From assembly GCA_903820285.1 (NCBI GenBank), contig CAIJGS010000022.1, positions 1-51,030 of the forward strand: 51,030 nucleotides of DNA. The letters are read 5' to 3'. A model generated the notes under the pieces. The model searched no databases, was not told the DNA's origin, and worked only from the letters and a program-made list of their open reading frames with translations. Numbering within the stretch: the stretch's first letter is position 1; each line of letters opens with the position of its first letter. Below are positions 23,485-31,160 of the stretch, piece after piece. This DNA is from an uncultured Verrucomicrobia subdivision 3 bacterium. GTDB lineage: Bacteria; Verrucomicrobiota; Verrucomicrobiia; Limisphaerales; UBA11358. Made by a program: the position numbers and the translations under genes.

Positions 23485-26214
23485 TCAACGAGCAGTAAAC
23501 GTGTAGGTGCCGGAACCGGTGGCGAAGACCTGACAACCGTTTTCGGCGCGCAAGAAGCTGGCGCCCGGGTGGTTGACCTGGACTTTGGCGCCGGCGGCGG
23601 CGGGGACATAGACGGTGGCGGTGGTATTCGGGGGGATGACCACTTTCAAGGTGAAGGTGGTGCCAGCGCGTTTCCAGTCGCTCACAATTTTCCCCCGGAC
23701 GGAATCATAGGTGGCCCGGGTCCAGGAGACGTCGCCGACGGGTTGCGGGGCGATGCTGATTTGCTTGAAGCCGTTGCCGGCGGAGCGGATGCCGGCGAGG
23801 TCGTGGTAGAACCATTCCTGAATCTGGCCGAGCATGAAATGATCCTGCGAGGAGCCGCGGCCGGCGTCCCAGGCCTCGGTGAGGCTGGTGGCACCGAGTT
23901 TCAACTGGAGGCCGTAGCCGGGTTTGTCGGACTGGTTGTTGATGTCAAAAATCACATCGCTACGGCCGCCGTCGGCGAGGGCGCGGAGCAGGTAACGGTA
24001 GCCGACATCGCCGGCGGTGAGGGCGTTGGTGTGGGCGCGGACATCGGTCACGATAGCGTTCAGCACGCCGGCGCGGTTGGCGGGTTCGCACAGATTCATC
24101 ACGAGCGGAATCGAGTTGGCGCATTGGGAGCCGGTGGCGTAAGACTGTTTCGCCGCGTTATAAAACTTGGCATTGAAGGCGGCGCGGATTTTTTCCGCGA
24201 GGCCGGAATATTCCCGCGCGTCAGCTGATTTGCCGAGCAAACCAGCCACCTGCGCCATGATGGCGACATCCTGATAATAGAAGGCGGTGGCGGTGAGGGC
24301 GATAGGAGTGAGCTGGGAAACGCCGGGGTGTTTGGGGCCAACGTCGTACCAGTCGCCCAAGCCGTAATCGGCAAGGTAATTCTGCGTGCGGGTGCCGAAA
24401 TAGGCGAGGTACGCCTTCATGGCGTCGTAGTGCTGGCGGAACAGATCGAGGTCGCCAGCAAATTCATATTGCTGCCAGGGCACGAGGATGAACGTGCTGC
24501 TCCATTCGGGGGAATCGCCGAACATGCCGCGCAAGTGGGCGGTGTCGCCCTTGTCGCGGAAGATGGTGTATTCCGGCGCGATGGTGGGCACCAGACCGTT
24601 GGTGAGCTGGGAATCGCCGATGTCGTTCAGGGTCTTGGTGAACAGGCGGTTGAGATCGAATTCATAGCGCAGGGCGGGGCCGTTCAAGTGGTCTTCCTCG
24701 AGCCAGCCGAGGCGTTCGCGGTGGGGGCAGTCGGTCATGAGGCTGACCATGTTGGCGCGTTGCGCCCAGCGGACGAGCGTGCGGATGCGGTTGAAGAGGT
24801 CGTTGGAGCAGGCGAAGTCGCCGACGGGGTCGGAAGCGGAATTGACGGCGGCGGCGGAGAGCGACTTGACGGTCGGCAGCGGGCCGTTGGTGGTGGCGGG
24901 CGTGCAGTGAACCTGCACGTAACGGCAGCCGACATAGAAGAAGCGGGGCGACCAGGTTTCCACGCCGTCGGTGCCTTTGGTGAATTCGCACCAGACGGCA
25001 CCACGATGGCCGGCGCCCATGGAACCTTGATGCATGGAACCGTCGTCATTGATTAGTTCGGTTGGGTAGAGGCGGACATGGCTGCCGGCGGGACCGGTCA
25101 CGCGGATTTCCGGCAGGTGAGCGGTGTTCTGGCCGAGGTCAAAAACCACATCGCCATTGGTGAGGGTGCGGGTAGCGAAGGGGTGGTGAATTTCGAAGCG
25201 GCGAATGGGCGGGGCGGCACAGGAGAGACCTTTGAGCTCGCCGCCGGGGCCGCTGGTGATGGTGGCGGGTTGCCAGGCGGCATCGGGTTTAAATGTGGCG
25301 GTGTCCCAGCCGGTTTGGGCGAGGCGGGCGTCGTAATCTTCACCGCCATAAATGGAAGAGAAGGTGATGGGGCCGGGGGCGACCTGCCAGGATTCATCGG
25401 TGCCAATGGTCTCGATGGTGCCGTCGGCGTATTCGAGACGGATTTGGGCGATGGCCTTTTGGGGGCCGAAGGAGCCTTTGAATTTGGTGAAGCGTCCTTC
25501 GGTGGTGATGACGTTATACATGCCATTACCGAGCAGAACACCGATGGCGTTGGGCCCGGTTTTCAGGGAGGCGGTAATGTCGCGGGTGTCGTAGAGGCAG
25601 GTTTTGTCGTATTTGCTCCAGCCGGGGGAAAGGAAATCATCACCCACCTTTTGGCCGTCCGAGGTAAGTTCATATTGGCCAAGGCCGCAAATATTGATGA
25701 GGGCGCGGCGGAGATGAGGGTGAACGGTGAAGGTGTGGCGCAGGCGGGTGGAGGCAAGCGTGGTGTCGGCGGAGGCGATCCATTTGGCCCCCGACCAATC
25801 GGCGGGGGAGAGCACGCCCATGGTCCAGGTGGCGGTCTGGCTCCATGCGGAGGGTTGGCCGGCTTCATCCCAGACGCGGACTTTCCAGCCAACCTGTTCG
25901 GCTGTTTTTAAGCGGGCGCCGGCATAGGGAATCTGTACGGTGTCATCGGAGGCCAGCTTGCCGCTGTCCCAGAGGGGGTTCTTATCGCCACCTTGGGTGA
26001 CGATAATTTCATAGGCGGTTTGCCGCTGGCGCTGGCCGGTGCCGGCCAGTTTCCAGGACAGGCGCGGGGTGGCGGAATCCACGCCCAAGGGGTTCTGGAC
26101 AAAGTCGCAGCGCAGGTCCACCGGATTAAGCGCGGCCAGGGCGGAAAGGGTCCAGCAACCGCCGGCGGCGAGGTGGAGCAGGGCAAACTTTTTCAACTGT
26201 GGCGTAATGTTCAT
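23485..26214 (-). CDS. Secreted GH78 alpha-L-rhamnosidase
   Basis: A 909-residue exported enzyme that removes terminal alpha-L-rhamnose. The ATG at 26214 is chosen because it puts the signal peptide (FALLHLAAGGCWTLSALAAL, residues about 10-29) at the N-terminus; the frame stays open to 26334. Domains in order: fibronectin-like N domain with WKLAGTGQRQRQTAYEI, Bac_rhamnosid_N beta-sandwich with WIASADTTLASTRLRHTF, concanavalin-like domain with FDLGQNTAHLPEIRV, and the six-hairpin (alpha/alpha)6 catalytic domain. Asp495-Cys-Pro-His-Arg-Glu500 corresponds to the GH78 acid motif and Glu780 in LTEAWDAG to the general base. A C-terminal beta domain ends the protein. It is a single-gene unit transcribed toward the GH2 gene. 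Rhamnogalacturonan side chains are a plausible substrate. Confidence 0.93.
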   Translation of the reverse strand: MNITPQLKKFALLHLAAGGCWTLSALAALNPVDLRCDFVQNPLGVDSATPRLSWKLAGTGQRQRQTAYEIIVTQGGDKNPLWDSGKLASDDTVQIPYAGARLKTAEQVGWKVRVWDEAGQPSAWSQTATWTMGVLSPADWSGAKWIASADTTLASTRLRHTFTVHPHLRRALINICGLGQYELTSDGQKVGDDFLSPGWSKYDKTCLYDTRDITASLKTGPNAIGVLLGNGMYNVITTEGRFTKFKGSFGPQKAIAQIRLEYADGTIETIGTDESWQVAPGPITFSSIYGGEDYDARLAQTGWDTATFKPDAAWQPATITSGPGGELKGLSCAAPPIRRFEIHHPFATRTLTNGDVVFDLGQNTAHLPEIRVTGPAGSHVRLYPTELINDDGSMHQGSMGAGHRGAVWCEFTKGTDGVETWSPRFFYVGCRYVQVHCTPATTNGPLPTVKSLSAAAVNSASDPVGDFACSNDLFNRIRTLVRWAQRANMVSLMTDCPHRERLGWLEEDHLNGPALRYEFDLNRLFTKTLNDIGDSQLTNGLVPTIAPEYTIFRDKGDTAHLRGMFGDSPEWSSTFILVPWQQYEFAGDLDLFRQHYDAMKAYLAYFGTRTQNYLADYGLGDWYDVGPKHPGVSQLTPIALTATAFYYQDVAIMAQVAGLLGKSADAREYSGLAEKIRAAFNAKFYNAAKQSYATGSQCANSIPLVMNLCEPANRAGVLNAIVTDVRAHTNALTAGDVGYRYLLRALADGGRSDVIFDINNQSDKPGYGLQLKLGATSLTEAWDAGRGSSQDHFMLGQIQEWFYHDLAGIRSAGNGFKQISIAPQPVGDVSWTRATYDSVRGKIVSDWKRAGTTFTLKVVIPPNTTATVYVPAAAGAKVQVNHPGASFLRAENGCQVFATGSGTYTFTAR

Positions 26215-26546
26215 ATGAGCGTGTGCGTTCTTTTTAGCTGCTTTTCCAATGAATGGCGACATTTTGTGATGACTCTTCCGGCGAGGCGGAATGGGCGGCC
26301 GGATCGATGAGCCCGATAAAGTTGGCGATCGCACTCGCGCTAGACGTGATCTGCTGGTGGAAGGTTTCGTCCTTTGCAGCTGAAACGAATACTCTGATGG
26401 GCGGCCCGCCCAACCCCGTTCCCGGGCGCGGCCGGGAGGCCGGGGGCGGGTGGCTGATTATCACAATTCGCAAATGAATTAGTGCTTTTCGTATTATCAA
26501 TTTCAAAAGTGTGTGTTAGCTTTTAAATATCACCAATTTTGAAAAA
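26215..26546. promoter_or_regulatory. Divergent intergenic region upstream of GH78 and prepilin genes
   Basis: This 332-bp gap should contain promoters for both flanking genes. The right 90 bp are strikingly AT-rich compared with the rest of the window. A TATTATCAA stretch near 26492 resembles one at 11512-11521 upstream of the propeller operon. A strong GC hairpin sits at 26405-26450. Exact -35/-10 elements cannot be assigned. Confidence 0.4.
26405..26450. other. GC-rich hairpin in divergent promoter region
   Basis: CCCGCCC (26405-26411) pairs with GGGCGGG (26444-26450), and the loop itself is rich in CCGG pairs, so a long stable stem is expected. No T-tract follows on either strand. It could be a 5' leader structure of the GH78 transcript or a protein-binding site. 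Confidence 0.5.
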
Positions 26547-27389
26547 ATGTGCCTTGTCACCAATAACCGGCTGCGTTGTGTTCGCCGCCCTCATCAACAC
26601 TCAACACGTTTAAGCGGTTTCACCCTGATCGAGTTGCTGGTAGTCATTGCCATCATCGCCATTTTGGCGGCCATGCTGCTGCCGGCCTTGAGCAAGGCGA
26701 AGCAAAAGGGGCAGGGGATCGCGTGCCTGAGCAATACCAAGCAATTGACACTGGGGTGGATCATGTACCAGGGCGACAATAATGACCGCCTGATGGATTA
26801 TTCGGCGTGGGTTTATGGCGTGATGGACTGGACGTCGTCCTCGGATAATACCAATACGGCAATGCTGAGCGGCACCAACGAAATGGCGTCCGTGGCCAAG
26901 ACGGTGGGCTGGTACAAGTGTCCGGCGGATAATTTCAAAGCCCCGCAGAATCCGGGCGACCGGGTGCGCAGTGTTTCCATGAACGGCGCCCTTTCCGGCG
27001 GGGCCGGTTCCGGGCCCACGTTTGAGAACCAGAACAACCGGACGTATTTTGAAGCGCGGAAGTCCAACGATTTGAACAGTCCCGGGCCGGCCAATATCTT
27101 TGTGTTTCTGGACGAACACGCCGACAGCATCAATGACGGGACGTTCATGGTGAATCCGGGATATGCGCCGGGCAGTGAGATGTGGCGGGATTTGCCGGCC
27201 AGCTACCACAACGGTTGCGGCAGTTTTTCCTTTGCGGACGGCCATTCGGAAGTTCACAAGTGGATGGTCCGGGGCGGCGTATATTCCACACTCCAGACGG
27301 TCAAGTTTACCACGGGCAACTGGTCCTCGGTGAATCTGGGCAAGAATGTGGATTACGAATGGCTGGATGACCGCATGCCTTATCATTGA
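26547..27389 (+). CDS. Type II secretion/type IV pilin-like protein with H-x9-DG domain
   Basis: A 280-residue pseudopilin-like protein. Residues about 23-56 carry the prepilin peptidase site [10 protein letters not shown] with Glu at +5 and a long hydrophobic helix ([14 protein letters not shown]). The mature part is a globular domain ending with [20 protein letters not shown] (about 220-239), the H-x9-DG motif common in PVC bacteria. Such proteins are very abundant in Verrucomicrobia, Lentisphaerae and Planctomycetes; their roles are largely unknown, probably as cell-surface or secretion-apparatus components. It may be co-transcribed with the large beta-strand repeat protein 88 bp downstream, since no terminator lies between. 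Confidence 0.93.
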   Translation: MCLVTNNRLRCVRRPHQHSTRLSGFTLIELLVVIAIIAILAAMLLPALSKAKQKGQGIACLSNTKQLTLGWIMYQGDNNDRLMDYSAWVYGVMDWTSSSDNTNTAMLSGTNEMASVAKTVGWYKCPADNFKAPQNPGDRVRSVSMNGALSGGAGSGPTFENQNNRTYFEARKSNDLNSPGPANIFVFLDEHADSINDGTFMVNPGYAPGSEMWRDLPASYHNGCGSFSFADGHSEVHKWMVRGGVYSTLQTVKFTTGNWSSVNLGKNVDYEWLDDRMPYH

Positions 27390-27477
27390 TATCGTTCGCA
27401 AATTTCCCACCGCAGTAACCAACCAAGCAAACGTTGCAATCCAACCAAGCAACTACTCAGACCACCGACCAAATCAT

Positions 27478-30400
27478 ATGAACCAAACCAAAATGCAACT
27501 GCCGCCGGCTTCCCACCCTGGCGGGAAGGGAGTGTCAAAACGAATCAATTCCTGGGCTGCCGGCTCCAAGGCGGCGGCCATGCTGGCAGTGGCGGCGGGG
27601 GCGCTGAGTTTGGGCATTGAAGCCCAGGCGCAGACGGCCACGTTTATCGGCTCGAATACGCGGCTGACAGTGCCGCTGAACTACAGCGGGGCGACTTCTT
27701 TCACCAATGTATGCAAAGTTTCCGGTCTGACCAGTCCGGCGGATCTGAGCATTTCCGGTCTGCCGGCCGGGGTCACCTACTCGATCACGGCGGCGAGCGG
27801 CCTGGCCTTGCCGGTGGACAACAGCCTGCCGGCCACGTCGATCACGACGAACCTGCTGGTTACCTTGAACTTGAACGGTTCGGTGCCGGAAGGTGTTTAC
27901 ACCTTGAATTTGAACGCCAGCAGTGGCGCAGTGAACAGCTGGCCTTTTAACCTCCAGGTGGCGGCCATGTGGAGTGGGGCAAGCTACATTGCCGGAACCA
28001 GTACCAACTGGGCGACCACCGGCAACTGGGCGGCGAATGCGCTGCCGGGTGCCAGTGATGACGTTGTGTTCGGCCAGTTGGGCGCAACCAACGCGGCGAC
28101 CATTACGAATGTGGTGCTTTCCGCGAGCACGGAACTGGCTTCGGTGCGTTTTGCGCCCACCAATTCGGGGTCCAAATTCTATACCCTGCAGATTAATCCC
28201 GGGGTGACGTTGAAGCTGTCCGGCACGAACGGCTTCAACATGATGAAGGATTATATGAATAATCTTAATAATTCGTCCGGCGGCATGACGGTCACCATGG
28301 TGGGTGGCGGTGCGCTGGTGGTCAGCAACAACAGCGCCCCATTTTTGTCCATGGTTGACAATAATACGGCGTCCGCACTGGATATGTCAGGCCTGGCCAA
28401 CCTGAATCTGAATGTCAGCGTGGTGGCCTTGGGCGATTGCAATTATTGGCCCTTTTACCGCGCATATAACGATTTGAATGCAAACGGCGGCTTTCCGCGG
28501 TCGTTTTTGCCGACGGTCAGCCTGGCCCGCACGAACATCATTACGGCATCCTATGCGGATCCCTTTAATTATACCAACGCCACAAGCCGGCGTTATTCCT
28601 TCAGTTTCCTGAATACCGAACTTTCGGGTACGAGCACCCAGCCGAAGGTTAACTTTGGCATCAGCAACGCGTTCTACATGGATTCGATCAACTTTGTCGG
28701 ACCCAACTGCCAGGGGACGGCGAACTTTAATTCCATCTACGCTGCCTCCAACCCGTTTGCCCTGTTCCGCAGCACGAACGGCGGCCGCATGTCGGTATTT
28801 TCCATCTCGGACGGCGGCGGCGACACCAATACTGCGCATAGCAATATGAAGGCGACCATTGATTTCTCGGCGGGTACGGTGGATTTGTTGGCGACCAATC
28901 TGTTTATCGCCCGTGACCGTCCGCTGATCGATGCGAGTGGCACGCCTGGCTATCAGGGTTACTTGTATATGGGCAAAGGTGTGGTGGATGTGAACACGGC
29001 CATTCTGGGCTACCGCCAGTTTGGTACTTTTACCAATACCACAACCTATAACGGCTATTGCGAAGGCCGCGTGCAGATTTTGAGCAACGGTGTCTTCCGC
29101 GTGAACAATGCGATGACGCTCGGTTATTCCGTGACCACGCCGGTCGCCGGTCAGGGCAGCGGCGGTAATAGCGGTTACGGTCAGGTCAACGTTCTGAATG
29201 GTGGTCAGCTGGTGGCCAACGCCATCAACGTGGGCGGCCCGGCTTACGCTGTCACTTGGAACAATTACATCACCGTGACCAACGCTTCGGTGACCATTTC
29301 GAACTATATCGGCAGCGCCAACCAGATGCTGGACTACATCACGTTTGCCAACGGCTCGCAGCTGACGGTGAACCTGAATGCCCTGAACACGACCCCGGTG
29401 GTCTATGCCACCAACTTCGTGATGACGGGTAGTAACAGCATCGTGATCGCGGCGATCAAGAACACGGGCGGCCTGACGGATGGCCAGAAGATTCCGCTGC
29501 TTACCTGGATGACCGGCAGCACGCCCAATTTCACCTTCTTCAACCAGAGCGGTGTGAACGGGCAGATCGTGGCGGACGGCACGGTGGCCAACCAGCTTGA
29601 CTTCCAGGTCATCCTCAGCACGCCCAAGACCCTGGTATGGAAGGGAAATCTGTCCTCCACCTGGGACAATTCCACGGCCAACTGGGTTGATGTGAACACG
29701 ACCTTGCATACCAACTTCTCGGCCGGTGACAAAGTCACCTTTGATGACACTGCTTCGGCGACCAGCATCAGCCTCTCGTCATCGGCGGTGATTCTGCCGG
29801 GTTCGATCACGGTGACGAACCAGACCAGCAGCTATGTGTTTAACAATAGCGGCGGCGGCAGCATCATCGGCACCTCGACCCTGACCAAGACCGGTGTCGG
29901 CAGCCTCGAGTTTGACGCCAGTGGAACGATCTCCCTGAACGTTCTGGGCGGCCAGCTCACCGGCTCGGGCACGGTTGGTGCAGTAACCATCGGCAGCGCG
30001 GGTTCGATGAACTTCACGGGTATCATCAACGGCAATCTGGCCAGCGCCGGGGTGGCGGTCAATGCCGGTACCATCAATGCCAGCATGACCGCGCTGGCGG
30101 GTGGCGTGGTGACCAACCAGAATGTGGTGAACGGCACCTTTGCGACGCAGGCGGGTGGATTCATCTATAACGGTGGCACCTTCACCTATGCGACGGGCAA
30201 TTCGGTGATTTCGACCAATTCGGAATTCATCAATGGCGGCGTAATCAATGGTGATCTGATCACCGTCAGCGGCGGCGGTACGTTCGAAGATCTCGGGTTG
30301 TCCACGGCCAACACTCTGACCTCGATCACCTTTCTGTCGGGTGCCACCTTCATACCCGGCGGCCCGGTCATCACGAATACGGTCATCGGCAGTGACGGTG

Positions 30401-31032
30401 TGGGATCGTTCCCGGGCGCGGTGCTGCTGAGCCAGGGTTCAACCAACATCATCAGCATCAACCTGGCCAATCCCCAGACGAACACATTGCTGATTGCGGA
30501 TCACTTGAGCTTTGGTCCCAGTGCCTCGGCCCAGAGTCAGAACGGCTGTACGCTGGTGCTGAACAATGTTGGCATCATACCGTTTGCCCTGGGACAGAGC
30601 TTCCACCTGTTTGATAACATCTACAGCGCGGGCTATCCGCCGTATTCCACGGGTTCATCCACGAACACCTATCCGGTCATCGTTCCCGCAACCCCCGGCG
30701 CGGGTCTGGCTTGGGATTTGTCGCACCTGTGGACCAGCGGCAACATCGCGGTCGTCAGCGCGTCCTCCGGACCGCAATTGACCAACAGCTTCGCGATGGA
30801 CGGCACGGGCACCAACTTCGTGTGCAGCTTCTCCTGGGATCCGTCCTATTACGGCTATCGTCTGCAGATTCTGGTGACGCCGCCCACGGTTGGTCTCGCG
30901 CCGAATACCAACTATCAATGGACGTCCATCTCCGGTTCCTGGACGAACCTGAGCATGACTATTACAAACGCCATCGGTTCCACGAACAATCTGTGGACGA
31001 ACTGCGTGTTCTACCGCCTGGTCTATCCGTGA
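27478..31032 (+). CDS. Large exported autotransporter-type beta-strand repeat protein
   Basis: A 1184-residue exported protein. The ATG at 27478 gives a signal peptide (KAAAMLAVAAGALSLG with cleavage at QAQ-T near residue 50); 44 upstream codons in frame overlap the previous gene. The rest is Asn/Thr/Ser/Gly-rich, with WSGASY...NWATTGNW (about 163) and LVWKGNLSSTWDNSTANW (about 720), the entry motifs of autotransporter-associated beta-strand repeats, followed by many short G-T-N beta turns (GQLTGSGTVGAVTIG). A parallel beta-solenoid is expected. There is no clear beta-barrel translocator or PEP-CTERM tail. The C-terminal NYQWTSISGSWTN segment resembles Verrucomicrobial surface proteins. Function unknown, perhaps substrate binding or adhesion. 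Codon use is more C-rich and regular than in the neighbours, suggesting high expression. Confidence 0.85.
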   Translation: MNQTKMQLPPASHPGGKGVSKRINSWAAGSKAAAMLAVAAGALSLGIEAQAQTATFIGSNTRLTVPLNYSGATSFTNVCKVSGLTSPADLSISGLPAGVTYSITAASGLALPVDNSLPATSITTNLLVTLNLNGSVPEGVYTLNLNASSGAVNSWPFNLQVAAMWSGASYIAGTSTNWATTGNWAANALPGASDDVVFGQLGATNAATITNVVLSASTELASVRFAPTNSGSKFYTLQINPGVTLKLSGTNGFNMMKDYMNNLNNSSGGMTVTMVGGGALVVSNNSAPFLSMVDNNTASALDMSGLANLNLNVSVVALGDCNYWPFYRAYNDLNANGGFPRSFLPTVSLARTNIITASYADPFNYTNATSRRYSFSFLNTELSGTSTQPKVNFGISNAFYMDSINFVGPNCQGTANFNSIYAASNPFALFRSTNGGRMSVFSISDGGGDTNTAHSNMKATIDFSAGTVDLLATNLFIARDRPLIDASGTPGYQGYLYMGKGVVDVNTAILGYRQFGTFTNTTTYNGYCEGRVQILSNGVFRVNNAMTLGYSVTTPVAGQGSGGNSGYGQVNVLNGGQLVANAINVGGPAYAVTWNNYITVTNASVTISNYIGSANQMLDYITFANGSQLTVNLNALNTTPVVYATNFVMTGSNSIVIAAIKNTGGLTDGQKIPLLTWMTGSTPNFTFFNQSGVNGQIVADGTVANQLDFQVILSTPKTLVWKGNLSSTWDNSTANWVDVNTTLHTNFSAGDKVTFDDTASATSISLSSSAVILPGSITVTNQTSSYVFNNSGGGSIIGTSTLTKTGVGSLEFDASGTISLNVLGGQLTGSGTVGAVTIGSAGSMNFTGIINGNLASAGVAVNAGTINASMTALAGGVVTNQNVVNGTFATQAGGFIYNGGTFTYATGNSVISTNSEFINGGVINGDLITVSGGGTFEDLGLSTANTLTSITFLSGATFIPGGPVITNTVIGSDGVGSFPGAVLLSQGSTNIISINLANPQTNTLLIADHLSFGPSASAQSQNGCTLVLNNVGIIPFALGQSFHLFDNIYSAGYPPYSTGSSTNTYPVIVPATPGAGLAWDLSHLWTSGNIAVVSASSGPQLTNSFAMDGTGTNFVCSFSWDPSYYGYRLQILVTPPTVGLAPNTNYQWTSISGSWTNLSMTITNAIGSTNNLWTNCVFYRLVYP

Positions 31033-31051
31033 TCAGAACGGGCTGATTATC

Positions 31052-31088
31052 AAGCCGGGGTTGAGGTAACACTTGGCCCCGGTTTTTT
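31052..31088 (+). terminator. Intrinsic terminator after the beta-strand repeat gene
   Basis: Arms AAGCCGGGG (31052-31060) and CCCCGGTTT (31077-31085, one G-T pair) enclose a 16-base loop and run into a TTTTTT tract ending at 31088. It is 20 bp behind the stop codon and separates the pilin/repeat-protein unit from the pectate lyase operon. Confidence 0.85.
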
Positions 31089-31160
31089 CATGCCAAAGAT
31101 TTAGCATAAAACATCAAATAACCATAACCAACCGGCGCGGCCGGCGTCTTATTGCCTCGG

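Noticed and set aside
24328-25911. Forward open frames opposite the GH78 gene
   Set aside because: Gly/Val/Ala-rich shadows of the rhamnosidase, which has all expected domains and catalytic residues on the reverse strand.
26160-26214. Lipobox in the GH78 signal peptide (AAGGC)
   Set aside because: The -3 position is Ala, not Leu/Val/Ile, and the hydrophobic stretch continues past the Cys, which fits a normal signal peptide better.
28387-29709. 440-codon antisense frame inside the beta-strand repeat gene
   Set aside because: The forward frame has a signal peptide and typical repeat motifs and is followed by a terminator; the reverse frame shows only His/Arg/Gly-rich shadow sequence.
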